From assembly GCF_030652515.1 (NCBI RefSeq), contig NZ_JAUSAR010000169.1:1-64000 (forward strand): a stretch of 64,000 nt of DNA. Reading direction: 5' to 3'. Of the stretch, positions 1 to 8,183 are shown piece after piece. Positions within the stretch are counted from its first letter, which is position 1. Each line of letters opens with the position of its first letter. The notes under the pieces are model-generated. The model made no database searches. It worked only from the letters and a program-made list of their open reading frames with translations, and had not been told where the DNA came from. Origin of the DNA: Aquabacterium sp. Lineage in GTDB: Bacteria > Pseudomonadota > Gammaproteobacteria > Burkholderiales > Burkholderiaceae_C. Both the position numbers and the translations under genes were made by a program.

Positions 1-238
1 GGGGCGATCAGGGATGAGGCGGAGGCGGGCGGGGCGACTTCGGGGGCGGCGAGGCGCACAGGCCACGGCGGGTTGCCCCTCGCGCAGCGAGGGGTCGGCG
101 AGGACTGTTTGAGCTGGCCGTAGGCCAGCGAGTTCCGCAGCCGCCCGCCGTGGCCGAGCACCGAGCGCAGTCCGCCGCTACGCGGTGGACCGCCACCATA
201 GGAGCCCCACCCGCCTCCGACTCATCCCCGCCCCGCGC
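1..238. repeat. Nested palindromic (MITE-like) element, left end at or beyond the window edge
   Basis: No gene is supported here. Three layers of inverted repeat are visible. The outer arms 11-35 and 204-228 match at 23 of 25 positions. The middle arms 61-72 (GGCCACGGCGGG) and 144-155 (CCCGCCGTGGCC) are a perfect 12-bp pair. Inside lie two perfect hairpins, 76-94 (CCCCTCGC-GCA-GCGAGGGG) and 113-129 (GCTGGCC-GTA-GGCCAGC). A further hairpin at 170-190 pairs fully if one G-U is allowed. This architecture fits a miniature inverted-repeat element or a structured extragenic repeat. Neither a target-site duplication nor the left terminus can be seen because the window starts inside or at the element. 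Confidence 0.6.
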
Positions 239-242
239 CGCC

Positions 243-271
243 TTGACAAAGCACACACGCCCCCCTAGCTT
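243..271 (+). promoter_or_regulatory. Putative sigma-70 promoter for the four-domain lytic protein
   Basis: TTGACA at 243-248, a 17-nt spacer, then TAGCTT at 266-271, about 75 bp before the ATG at 346. The -35 is a perfect consensus and the -10 is poor (3 of 6). It lies just outside the right arm of the palindromic element. Confidence 0.35.
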
Positions 272-345
272 GAACCCCTCCCTAGGGATGCCAACCCGCA
301 CTTCCCGGCTAAAAATAGCGAACTCCATTTCACAAGGGCGGGATC

Positions 346-3192
346 ATGGGCAGTTTATTGATCAGGGGCAGTCAGGGCGCAGACGTCAAGCGCTTACGCC
401 AACAGTTGGCCAAAGAGCTGGGCCCCGACGGCGCCGACTACAGCAAGCTGGCCTCCGGCCAGGACTTCGACGCCGATCTGGAAGCCGCCGTGCGCCGCTG
501 GCAATCCGGCACCGGCCTGATCGCCGATGGCGTGGTCGGCCCACGCTGCCAATCCCTGCTGGGCCTGGTCACGCTGCCCCCCTTGGCCATCATGCTGGAC
601 AACGACGCCGTGCGGCGCCTGTTCCCCGCCACCAAACCCTCCAACATCGCGCGCTACCTGCCCTACGTGGCCGCCGCCCTGCAGGCCATGCGCCTGAACG
701 ACCGCAGCATGATCTGCGCAGCCCTGGGCACCATCCGCGCTGAAAGCGAAGGCTTCCTGCCCATCTCCGAGTTCCCCTCGCAGTTCAACACCAAGCCCGG
801 CATGGCGCCCTTCAGCGCCTACGACGGGCGCAAGGCCCTGGGCAACACCCAACCCGGCGATGGCGCCAAGTTCAAGGGACGCGGCTTCATCCAGCTGACC
901 GGCCGCGCCAACTACACCCAGTACGGCACCGAGCTTGGCATCGACCTGACCAGCAACCCTGACCTGGCCAATGCCCCCGAAGTGGCCGCCATGCTGCTGG
1001 CCACCTTCCTGGCCCACCGCGCCGACGCCATGCGCGCCGCCCTGGCCGAAGGCAAGTACCTGGCCGCCCGCAAGATGGTCAACGGCGGCTCCCACGGCCT
1101 GGACCGCTTCAAGAACGTGTTCGACCTGGCCAAGCAGGTGTGGCCCATCCCCGAGCCCAAGGTGGGCGTCAGCGCCGCCGCCCGCAAACGCGCCGCTGCC
1201 CCCCTCAAGAAAAGCCGCCCCCTCACCGTCGCCAAAGACCCGGCCGACCTGCGCGACCGCTTCTACATGCCACCCCCCGTGAGCCTGCCCGGCGAGTTCC
1301 CCGATTCCAGCGACATCAAGCGCTTCCTGTCCACCTACACCAAGGCCGGACTGATCCTCGACCAGGGGCAAGAAGGCGCCTGCACCGGCTTCGGCCTGGC
1401 CTGCACCGTCAACTACCTGCGCTGGCGCAAGCAGCAGATGCCCACCAAGCTGGAATCCGTCAGCGCGGCCATGCTCTACAGCTTCGCGCGCCGCTACGAC
1501 GAATACGAGGGCGAGAACTACGAAGGCTCCAGCTGCCGGGGGGCCATCAAGGGCTGGTTTCACAACGGCGTCTGCCTGGACACCGACTGGCCCCACCGCG
1601 ACCACGATCCCGTTCAGCCCAAGTACGGCTACGCCAAGCGCGCCGCGCAGAACACCCTGGGCGTCTACTACCGCATCGAGGTCAAGTGCATCACCGACCT
1701 GCAGGCCGCGATCCGTGAGGTGGGCGCCATCTTCGTGTCCAGCACCACGCACGAGGGCTGGAACCAGATCACCAACCAGGCCCAGGCCCCGACGGGCCAC
1801 GCCGGCCTGCCCGTGATCCCGTATGACGGCCACCCGTCTGAAGTCGATGGCCACGCCTACGCGCTGGTCGGCTTCAACGAACAGGGCTTCGTGTTGCAGA
1901 ACTCCTGGGGACCGGGCTGGGGCGCCGGCGGCTTTGCCGTGCTCACCTATGCCGACTGGCTGGCCAATGGCATGGACGCCTGGGTGGTGGCCCTTGGCGT
2001 GTCGGGCGTGATGGTGGGCGGCATGACCACGGCCGCCGCCAGCCAATCACGCGCCAACGCCAGTGACCCCAGCACCTGGTGGGACGAACGCCGCGCCTAC
2101 CAGCACAGCATCGTGTTAGGCAACGATGGCCGCGTGCGCCGCTACCTGACCGAAGACGAAGTCAGCCGCACCTTGCTGCACCAGGCCTCGGTGCTGCCCG
2201 ACACCTGGTTCCGCAGCCAACCCGACAAGGTCAAGCGCCTGGTCATCTACGCCCACGGCGGCCTCAACAGTGAAGCCGACGCCATCAAACGAGCGCGCGC
2301 CATGGGCCGCTTTTTCACCGGCAATGGCTGCTACCCGCTGTTCCTGGCCTGGAAGACCGGCCTGATGGAAAGCATCGGGAACATCATCCAGGAAGCCTTT
2401 CGCAAGCAGCCGCCAATGGCCGCTGGCGTGGGCGAGTGGATCACCGACCGCACCGACCTGCTGATCGAAAAATCCATCGGTCGGCCCCTGGTCAAACCAG
2501 TGTGGAGCGAGATGAAGGAGAACGCGGAAGTGGCCTTCAACACCACGCGCGGCGGCGATCTGCTGATCACTGCCTTGCAAAAGCTGGTGAGCACCTGGGG
2601 TGACGACCTGGAGATCCACCTGGTGGGCCACTCGGCCGGTTCGATCATCCTGGGCCACATGCTGGACCTGGTGGCCAAGCGCGGCCTGGTCACCAAGATT
2701 TCATCCATCCAGCTGTGGGCGCCCGCCTGCACCGTGCAGTTCGCCAACCAGCACTACGCACCGCATGCCGACCTGATGAAGAAGCTGCACCTGCAAGTGC
2801 TGTCCGACCGCAATGAGCGCGACGACAATGTGGTGGCCATCTACCGCAAGTCGCTGCTGTACCTTGTCTCGAACGCGCTGGAGACCGACCTGCGCACACC
2901 CATCCTGGGCATGGAGAACGTGTTCAACGCGGGTTACCGGGGCTGGGATGGCTCGTCCAGCACGGGCGAATCCTTGAGCAACTGGCGCCAGGCGGCGGCC
3001 AATGCGGGCCTGGTGCCGGGTGAGCGCCTGGTGGTGGTGGACCAGGACAAGATCACCGTGGCCAAGCCAGACCGCCGGGCCAAGGCCGCCCATGGCACGT
3101 TCGACAACGACCTGGACGTGGTCAGCCGGGCGGTGCAGCGCATCAGCGGCGGTGCGCTGAAGACGCCGGTGGATGATTTGAGGGGGTTTTAA
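346..3192 (+). CDS. Multidomain lytic protein: peptidoglycan-binding + GH19-like + papain-like peptidase + alpha/beta hydrolase
   Basis: Four modules in 948 residues. Residues 2-75 look like a PG_binding_1 repeat (GSQGADVKRLRQQL, DGVVGP). Residues about 82-265 resemble a GH19 chitinase/endolysin, with FKGRGFIQLTGRANY at 176-190 and candidate acid Glu133/Glu135. Residues about 310-555 are a C1-type papain-like peptidase with a visible triad: Cys346 (QGQEGACTGFG), His503 (DGHAYALVGF) and Asn519 (LQNSWGPGWG). From about residue 629 there is an alpha/beta-hydrolase-like domain with HGG near its start and GHSAG with Ser763. No signal peptide is visible, so export would need a dedicated secretion system or lysis. 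The function of each module is inferred from motifs; the role of the whole (cell-wall-degrading toxin or effector, or lysis enzyme) is inference. ATG follows GGGCGGG. Confidence 0.8.
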   Translation: MGSLLIRGSQGADVKRLRQQLAKELGPDGADYSKLASGQDFDADLEAAVRRWQSGTGLIADGVVGPRCQSLLGLVTLPPLAIMLDNDAVRRLFPATKPSNIARYLPYVAAALQAMRLNDRSMICAALGTIRAESEGFLPISEFPSQFNTKPGMAPFSAYDGRKALGNTQPGDGAKFKGRGFIQLTGRANYTQYGTELGIDLTSNPDLANAPEVAAMLLATFLAHRADAMRAALAEGKYLAARKMVNGGSHGLDRFKNVFDLAKQVWPIPEPKVGVSAAARKRAAAPLKKSRPLTVAKDPADLRDRFYMPPPVSLPGEFPDSSDIKRFLSTYTKAGLILDQGQEGACTGFGLACTVNYLRWRKQQMPTKLESVSAAMLYSFARRYDEYEGENYEGSSCRGAIKGWFHNGVCLDTDWPHRDHDPVQPKYGYAKRAAQNTLGVYYRIEVKCITDLQAAIREVGAIFVSSTTHEGWNQITNQAQAPTGHAGLPVIPYDGHPSEVDGHAYALVGFNEQGFVLQNSWGPGWGAGGFAVLTYADWLANGMDAWVVALGVSGVMVGGMTTAAASQSRANASDPSTWWDERRAYQHSIVLGNDGRVRRYLTEDEVSRTLLHQASVLPDTWFRSQPDKVKRLVIYAHGGLNSEADAIKRARAMGRFFTGNGCYPLFLAWKTGLMESIGNIIQEAFRKQPPMAAGVGEWITDRTDLLIEKSIGRPLVKPVWSEMKENAEVAFNTTRGGDLLITALQKLVSTWGDDLEIHLVGHSAGSIILGHMLDLVAKRGLVTKISSIQLWAPACTVQFANQHYAPHADLMKKLHLQVLSDRNERDDNVVAIYRKSLLYLVSNALETDLRTPILGMENVFNAGYRGWDGSSSTGESLSNWRQAAANAGLVPGERLVVVDQDKITVAKPDRRAKAAHGTFDNDLDVVSRAVQRISGGALKTPVDDLRGF

Positions 3193-3194
3193 AC

Positions 3195-3662
3195 CTAGGT
3201 GGAGTAAGACGCGTCATCCACCTGAACGTCATGCTCCAGGATGACCGCGCCCAGATGCCCCTCGGGCGGGCGGCCAAAGAATGGCCCGCCTGGCTCCGAG
3301 AACAAATACACGTCGGACTGCAAAGCCCCGCAATGCGGGCAATGGTTGGTCAAACGGCTGACGCCATCATCACCCGGCAAATCCACGCGCAGGTTGGGCG
3401 CCAGCAGCAAGAGCGCATCGGTCAGCTCGGTGGGGGGGTTGGAGATGCCGTACACATAGGTGCGGCTCTCGCCCGATTCACCCAGGTCGACCACATCGGC
3501 CGCGACCACGGCGTGCACCTGGGTCAGGGCATGGCACTTCCAGCACGTGGCGGTGGAAGTGCGCATGTGGATGGGGGCGACCAGGCGCAAGGCGGCGGCA
3601 TCCGCAGGCTTGGGGGCCGCGCCTTGACCGGAGTTTTTCTTCAGGCTGTGGGGAGTGCTCAT
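3195..3662 (-). CDS. Zinc-ribbon-like hypothetical protein
   Basis: A 155-residue protein I do not recognise as a named family. It has two CxxC knuckles, Cys40-Cys43 (CWKC) and Cys108-Cys111 (CPHCG), which suggests a four-cysteine zinc site holding a small domain together. There is no signal peptide or membrane segment. It is convergent with the large lytic gene: the two stop codons are only 2 bp apart and there is no obvious terminator between them. Nothing in the sequence identifies it as an immunity protein for the neighbour, although that is one possibility to test. Confidence 0.65.
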   Translation of the reverse strand: MSTPHSLKKNSGQGAAPKPADAAALRLVAPIHMRTSTATCWKCHALTQVHAVVAADVVDLGESGESRTYVYGISNPPTELTDALLLLAPNLRVDLPGDDGVSRLTNHCPHCGALQSDVYLFSEPGGPFFGRPPEGHLGAVILEHDVQVDDASYST

Positions 3663-3709
3663 CCAATCGATCCCTTGAAGAGGTTAAGGCTCCACGCTAA
3701 CACGTCTTC

Positions 3710-4795
3710 TCAGAATTTGAAGATGGTCAACCCCAGACTCAGGCTGGTCTGTTTGAAGTTGTAGTCCAGCAAGGTTTCGCCATAGCCCTGGAAGAATTGC
3801 GCATACCAGCGCAGGCCGTCGGGCCGGTCACGGAACACAGGGTAGGAGTAATCCAACTGCACCGAGCCCTTGCCCGAGAACGAAGGCCGCCAGGCCACGG
3901 CCGCCGTGGAGCGCCCTGGCGTCCACATCATCTGCAGTTCGGCCCGCTTCATGTAATCCTGGATGTCGGGGTTGTCGTCGCCCACGGCGTTGTCGGTCTC
4001 AAGCCGGTGCTCCAGCCGCAGATTGAACATCAGGTCGCGCCGCTCCAGCCCCGCCTGGGCATAGACCCGGTTCCAGCTGCGCGACAGCGGGTCGGGCTGG
4101 CCGTTGGATTGGTGGACGATGCCGGCCTGCGTCATGCGCCATTTCCAGCCCAGCGGCAAGGCTTGCCAGGAGGCGGGCGTGGGCACCACATAGATGACTT
4201 CGGGCTGGTAATCGGTGCTGCGGAAAGGCGCGGACTGGTCGCGGTTCCACAGTTGCCACATCGACTGCTGGGTGTAGGCCACCCACAGGTCGGCCCCCGG
4301 CAACAGGGCGTTTTCCAAGACCTTGCTGCGCAGCGAGACCTGAATCTTGGCCTCGCCGTTCTGGTAACGGGGCAGGTTGTTGGCCTGGGCACGGGTCGGG
4401 CTGCTGGGATTGCGGTTCACGCTCGCCATGCTGTGCAGGGGCATGAAAAAATTGGGTCGGTAGCTGGTGTAGTTGAAGGTGCCGCGCTTGTCGGCCTGGT
4501 CCAACTCCCAGTAGCGAGACATGAAGCTGTTTTCGGACTGTTGCGTGGTGGCAGGCGTTGCGGCCTGACTGACTGGCACGGCCTCGGGGGTGCCGGGCAC
4601 CGCGGCGGGTGAGGCCGGCAGGGTGACCATGGCCTCGCGCCCGGCCAGCCTGTCGTAGCAGGCCAGTCGGGCACTGGCGTCGGGCAAACCCAGACACTCC
4701 TTCAGGTCAAGGGGCGCCTGGGCGAAAGCGGGGGCAGCAAGCCCCACACTCAGGGCCAGCAGGGAAGAACGAAGGGGGCGGTGTGGTGTAGGCAT
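3710..4795 (-). CDS. pldA: Outer-membrane phospholipase A
   Basis: Calcium-dependent phospholipase A1/A2 of the outer membrane, which removes mislocalised phospholipids from the outer leaflet. From the ATG at 4795 the protein has 361 residues. The family's active-site signature is intact: HQSNGQPDPLSRSWNR, giving His228, Ser230 and Asn242. An N-terminal signal peptide ends near AFAQA. A 60-residue Ala/Pro/Thr-rich stretch precedes the barrel, and the C-terminus ends in Phe as usual for barrels. A GTG at 4810 overlaps the upstream hemerythrin stop codon and would add five residues; the ATG gives a more normal signal peptide. It is directly downstream of the HHE gene and may be coupled to it. 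Confidence 0.9.
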   Translation of the reverse strand: MPTPHRPLRSSLLALSVGLAAPAFAQAPLDLKECLGLPDASARLACYDRLAGREAMVTLPASPAAVPGTPEAVPVSQAATPATTQQSENSFMSRYWELDQADKRGTFNYTSYRPNFFMPLHSMASVNRNPSSPTRAQANNLPRYQNGEAKIQVSLRSKVLENALLPGADLWVAYTQQSMWQLWNRDQSAPFRSTDYQPEVIYVVPTPASWQALPLGWKWRMTQAGIVHQSNGQPDPLSRSWNRVYAQAGLERRDLMFNLRLEHRLETDNAVGDDNPDIQDYMKRAELQMMWTPGRSTAAVAWRPSFSGKGSVQLDYSYPVFRDRPDGLRWYAQFFQGYGETLLDYNFKQTSLSLGLTIFKF

Positions 4796-4806
4796 GCGCG
4801 ATTGGA

Positions 4807-5331
4807 TCACGCGGCCACTTCGGCACCAAGTTCCGACATCAGTTCTTCCTTGCGGCTGGCCATGGCATCGCCCAGTTGGTGCAAATCCAGGTGGGCCCGC
4901 TTGACCTTGGGGAACAACTCTTCCTCTTCTTCGGTGGCGTGGTGGTCGATGTACTCGCCTAGCACCGTCACCTTGGCGTCGTACAGGTCCTCGGAAGGCT
5001 CCATGTCCTGGATCTGGGCAATCAGGTCCTTGGCGCTGGCATGCTCCACCACCGCTTCTTTCAGCAAATCCTCGGCCTTGGCGGCCTGGCCTGCAGCGGG
5101 ATAGAAGATTTCTTCTTCGATCTTGGTGTGCACGGTCAACAGCAGGCAGATGTGCTCGGCCAGGGCTTGCTTTTCCGCTTCGCCGCCATCGGCCTTGACC
5201 AACTTCTCGTAGTCCTTGAACAACTTCTTGACTTCCTTGTGATCGGCGGTCAGCAGTTGCACGGCATCGGGGGTGGTTTTGGCTTTGGCGGCCGGGGTCT
5301 TGGCGGCTGGTTTCTTGGTGGTGGTTGGCAT
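4807..5331 (-). CDS. Hemerythrin HHE-domain protein
   Basis: A 174-residue cytoplasmic protein with a Lys/Ala/Pro-rich N-terminal tail (residues 1-22) followed by a four-helix HHE cation-binding domain. Putative di-iron ligands are spread over ADHKEVKKLF (His31), LTVHTKIEEEIFYP, VEHASAKDLI and YIDHHATEEEEELFP. Proteins of this type bind oxygen, NO or iron and are usually stress related. The basic tail could bind DNA or simply add solubility; that is inference. It precedes pldA on the same strand and ends within its possible GTG start. A second, divergent HHE-like protein is encoded at 52715. Confidence 0.85.
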   Translation of the reverse strand: MPTTTKKPAAKTPAAKAKTTPDAVQLLTADHKEVKKLFKDYEKLVKADGGEAEKQALAEHICLLLTVHTKIEEEIFYPAAGQAAKAEDLLKEAVVEHASAKDLIAQIQDMEPSEDLYDAKVTVLGEYIDHHATEEEEELFPKVKRAHLDLHQLGDAMASRKEELMSELGAEVAA

Positions 5332-5373
5332 ATTTTGGTTCCTTGAATTGATGACAAAGTCAGACCGCGAAGG

Positions 5374-5532
5374 TCAAAGTCGGCCCATCAGCATCAGCAC
5401 GATCAGCACGACCAGGATCAAACCCAGGCCGCCACTGGGGCCGTAACCCCAGCTTCGGCTGTGACCCCAGGTGGGCACGGCGCCAATGAGCATCAACAAA
5501 ACAACGATCAGAAGAATGGTTCCCAAGCTCAT
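5374..5532 (-). CDS. DUF3309-type small membrane protein
   Basis: A 52-residue ORF read from the reverse strand: it starts MSLGTILLIVVLLML, has a central WGHSRSWGYGPSGG loop, and a second hydrophobic segment ILVVLIVLMLMG near the C-terminus. Two short membrane segments joined by a Gly/Trp/Tyr loop are the hallmark of the DUF3309 family, which is common in proteobacteria, often near stress genes, and has no assigned biochemical role. The start is preceded by AGGAGA. A longer frame over the same DNA (5360-5602) has no family character and is rejected. Confidence 0.8.
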   Translation of the reverse strand: MSLGTILLIVVLLMLIGAVPTWGHSRSWGYGPSGGLGLILVVLIVLMLMGRL

Positions 5533-5543
5533 GGTGGCTCTCC

Positions 5544-5771
5544 TTATTTCTTGATTTGATTGCCGATGACGCCACCGACGGCGGCACCACCGATGGTTCC
5601 ACCAGCGCTGCCGCCGGTCAGCACGGCGCCTGCCGCTGCGCCCACACCCGCGCCCACGGCGGTGTTGCGGTCACGGGCCGACATGTCGCTGCAAGCGCCC
5701 AGGCCGACCAATGCCAAAGCGGTGGTGGCGGTGAAGGCCAGGCGGCCGAAATTCTGTCGAAGGTGGTTCAT
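5544..5771 (-). CDS. Glycine-zipper lipoprotein (OsmB-like)
   Basis: A 75-residue small lipoprotein. A basic N-terminus, a hydrophobic stretch and the lipobox VGLGAC give lipidation at the Cys in GACSDMSAR. The mature part is almost entirely a glycine zipper (AVGAGVGAAAGAVLTGG, GGTIGGAAVGGVIGNQIKK), which forms a helical membrane hairpin. Such proteins are typically osmotic or stationary-phase inducible. The ATG at 5771 is preceded by AGGAGAAG and is chosen over an upstream in-frame start at 5825 that would spoil the lipoprotein signal. It is followed by the DUF3309 gene 11 bp downstream, so the two are probably co-transcribed. Confidence 0.82.
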   Translation of the reverse strand: MNHLRQNFGRLAFTATTALALVGLGACSDMSARDRNTAVGAGVGAAAGAVLTGGSAGGTIGGAAVGGVIGNQIKK

Positions 5772-5849
5772 GGCACTTCTCCTTGTGTGGGGTAACACCT
5801 TGTTGTTGGCAAACAGGGTGCCCACCAGGGCGGTGCCGTGAAATAAATG

Positions 5850-6473
5850 TCAGCGCACGGCGCGGGCGACGTCTTGCGCCACCTGGTTCAGCAAGGTGCT
5901 CATGGCGGCGGCCTGGCCCACCGGGGTGTCTGGCGACACGGGCGTGCTGGCGGCGCGGTTGCCCGAGAAAACCGGGGTGGGCGTGCTGCCCGGGCCGGTG
6001 ATGCGCCAGCTCACGTCCGCCCGCAATTGCCCGGCGCTGCGCACATAGTCCAGCGGTGCAATGTTGACGATCAGCACCTGCCCCGTGGGCATGGATGGGC
6101 AATGCGAGTCACACACGGTCCAACTCGGCAAAGCTTGCCGCAAAAGCAGGGCCAGGTGGTTGGTCAGCCCCACTTCCAGACGCTCGGCCCAGGCCGTGTT
6201 GGGCCATTCGACCAAGGTGCTGTCGGCCTGCCGGTAGCGCACGGCGTCGGTTTGCAGGTACTCGGGGATGTTGACGCGGCGCAGGGTGAGGAACCGGGGC
6301 GCGGAGGCCACCGAAGAAGCAGGCGGGGCGGCCTCGGTGGCCACTACCGGCTGAGACGGTGACGGCAGGGGCAGCGACAACAAGGTCGGTGGGGGGGCGG
6401 TGCTGCACGCCCCCAGGCCCAGGGCCAACAAGACCAAACCATGGGAGACGACAAGGCGGCGCAAAGTGATCAT
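5850..6473 (-). CDS. ABC-type transport auxiliary lipoprotein (PqiC/YmbA-like)
   Basis: A 207-residue outer-membrane lipoprotein with lipobox LGLGAC at about residues 18-23, then a Pro/Ser-rich linker and an alpha/beta domain of the PqiC/DUF330 type (FLTLRRVNIPEYLQTD, VEWPNTAWAERLEVGLTNHL). In this family the lipoprotein docks an MCE-protein conduit to the outer membrane. It is the last gene of a four-gene operon (permease, ATPase, MCE protein, lipoprotein), and its start overlaps the stop of the MCE gene by 4 bp, consistent with translational coupling. Confidence 0.85.
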   Translation of the reverse strand: MITLRRLVVSHGLVLLALGLGACSTAPPPTLLSLPLPSPSQPVVATEAAPPASSVASAPRFLTLRRVNIPEYLQTDAVRYRQADSTLVEWPNTAWAERLEVGLTNHLALLLRQALPSWTVCDSHCPSMPTGQVLIVNIAPLDYVRSAGQLRADVSWRITGPGSTPTPVFSGNRAASTPVSPDTPVGQAAAMSTLLNQVAQDVARAVR

Positions 6474-7441
6474 GGTGCTTTCTTCCCGAACAGGATGGAG
6501 TTGGGCTGGCGTTCCAGCTGGTCGGCGAACGAGCGCAGGCTGCGTGCGGCCAGCGACAGGTCACGCACGGCCAGCTCGGCGTCGGAGCGCAAAGGCGAGC
6601 CCACGGCGCTGAGCTCTGCGAAGTTGCCCATGGCCTGCTGCGCGGCCTGCGCCGCATCGCGGGCAGCCTGCAAGGTTTGCTGAATCTCGGGCTGGGTTTG
6701 CAGCACCACATTGCGCGATGACTCCGACAACTGCTCCACCGACGCCAAGGTGGCTTGCGCCTGGGCTTGCACGTCTTGCAAGGCCTTGGCCCCCACCACC
6801 AAGGTCTGCTTGGCTTGTGCCGCCGCCGCACCGATCTCCTTGCCGGACAAAGCCACCGCCTGTTGAGTGACCTTCAAGGTCTGGTCCAGCTGGTTGATGG
6901 TCCTGCGCACGTCTTGCACCAGGTCGGCCAAGGGCAACTCGGCAACCTGGTCCAGCAAGGCATCCAGCTTGTCACGCATGGCCGGAATCTCGGGCACGGC
7001 GCTGGAGCCACCACCCAGCAACACCACTGGGGTGTTGGGCTTGAAGTCCAGGTCGATGCTGGTCTGGCCGGTCACCACACTCTGGATGATGAGCTTGGCC
7101 CGCAGGCCACGTTGCACCAGATCAGGCAACTTGCGGAAGCTGCCACCCTGTTCACCCCCCATCTTCACCATGTCACCAGCCAGGGTCAGCCCCACAGGAA
7201 TGCGCGTGACCAGGGACTTGGGGTCCACCTCGATGCCGATGCTCAGCACCTCGCCAATCTTCACGCCCCGAAAACTCACTGGCGCCCCCACGTACAGGCC
7301 CCGCACACTGCCTTGAAAGTAGACGACCGCCTTCTGCCGCTTGGAGAAGAGGTCGGCACCACCCAGCGTGACGAGCCCGGCCACGATCAGGATCAGGGCC
7401 GTGACGACGAAACCGCCGACCAGCAAGGCATTGCGTTTCAT
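6470..7441 (-). CDS. MlaD/MCE-domain lipid-transport protein
   Basis: A 323-residue protein anchored by one N-terminal membrane helix (residues about 7-28), followed by one MCE domain (VYFQGSVRGLYVGAPVSFRGVKIGEV) and a long helical region with coiled-coil character (residues about 165-300; Ala/Gln/Leu rich). This is the periplasmic substrate-binding and conduit part of a Mla-like system that moves phospholipid or other lipids between membranes. It is about twice the length of E. coli MlaD; the long helix probably spans the periplasm towards the PqiC-like lipoprotein. It overlaps both neighbours by 4 bp. Confidence 0.88.
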   Translation of the reverse strand: MKRNALLVGGFVVTALILIVAGLVTLGGADLFSKRQKAVVYFQGSVRGLYVGAPVSFRGVKIGEVLSIGIEVDPKSLVTRIPVGLTLAGDMVKMGGEQGGSFRKLPDLVQRGLRAKLIIQSVVTGQTSIDLDFKPNTPVVLLGGGSSAVPEIPAMRDKLDALLDQVAELPLADLVQDVRRTINQLDQTLKVTQQAVALSGKEIGAAAAQAKQTLVVGAKALQDVQAQAQATLASVEQLSESSRNVVLQTQPEIQQTLQAARDAAQAAQQAMGNFAELSAVGSPLRSDAELAVRDLSLAARSLRSFADQLERQPNSILFGKKAP

Positions 7442-8181
7442 AACTTCTCCCGGTGCAGGAACGCGTGCACGGTTGGGTGGGTGGCGGTGTCCAGCAACTC
7501 GCTGGGCTTGCCATGGGCGATGGGTTTCTTGCTGTCGGCGTCCAGGAAGATGCTGTCGTCGGCGATGGCGAAGAGGCTGGGCAACTCGTGCGAGACCACC
7601 AGCACGGCCGCCCCGGTGCGATCACGGATCTCCAGGATGAGGTCGTCCAGGCGCTTGGAGCTGATCGGATCCAGGCCGGCGGAAGGCTCGTCCAGGAACA
7701 GCAAGCGAGGTTGCGCCGCGATGGCCCGGGCCAGGCCCGCGCGCTTCTTCATGCCGCCACTGAGGTCGGCCGGGCTGTAGTCGGCGAAGTCGGCCATCTC
7801 GACCCAGGACAAGGCTTCGCGCGCCCGTTCGATGCGCTCGTCCTCGGCCAGATCGGTGTGCTGCTCAAGAGGCATCAGCACGTTCTCCAGCACGGTCATG
7901 GAGGACCACAAGGCCGCACTTTGAAAGAGCACGCCAAAGCCTGACCGCAGCTTGGTGCGCTCTTCGTCCTTGCTTTGCCAGTAATCCTTGCCGTCGTACA
8001 GCACTTGCCCGTGGGCGGGCTCCAGCAGGCCGATGAGGTGTTTGAGCAATGTACTTTTGCCACAGCCACTGCCCCCCATGATCGCGAAGATGGTGCCGGG
8101 CTCGACCTCGAAAGACACGTCCTCTTGAATCAGCTTGTCGCCAAAGCGCATGGTCAGGTCTTGAACGCTGAGCAGGGCCAT
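7438..8181 (-). CDS. MlaF-type ABC transporter ATP-binding protein
   Basis: A 247-residue ABC ATPase with all core motifs: Walker A GGSGCGKST, signature LSGGMKKR, Walker B LLFLDEPSAGLDP and the switch His in VVSHEL. The SGGMKKR signature is characteristic of the MlaF/Ttg2A group. It should power the lipid transporter made with the permease upstream and the MCE protein downstream. The stop overlaps the next start by 4 bp, and 2 bp separate it from the permease gene. Confidence 0.93.
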   Translation of the reverse strand: MALLSVQDLTMRFGDKLIQEDVSFEVEPGTIFAIMGGSGCGKSTLLKHLIGLLEPAHGQVLYDGKDYWQSKDEERTKLRSGFGVLFQSAALWSSMTVLENVLMPLEQHTDLAEDERIERAREALSWVEMADFADYSPADLSGGMKKRAGLARAIAAQPRLLFLDEPSAGLDPISSKRLDDLILEIRDRTGAAVLVVSHELPSLFAIADDSIFLDADSKKPIAHGKPSELLDTATHPTVHAFLHREKL

Positions 8182-8183
8182 GG

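Noticed and set aside
8..328. 106-codon minus-strand ORF across the left palindrome
   Set aside because: It translates the inverted repeats into Pro/Arg/Ala-rich sequence; the palindromes explain the DNA better.
394..2046. Long antisense ORF of 550 codons
   Set aside because: It is the third-position shadow of the four-domain lytic gene in GC-rich DNA; it is Gly/His/Val rich with no recognisable domain.
3195..3662. Zinc-ribbon protein as immunity partner of the lytic protein
   Set aside because: Only adjacency supports it; the genes are convergent, so they are not co-transcribed as toxin/immunity pairs usually are.
5360..5602. 80-codon minus-strand ORF
   Set aside because: Out of frame with the DUF3309 gene at 5374-5532, which has the expected membrane pattern.
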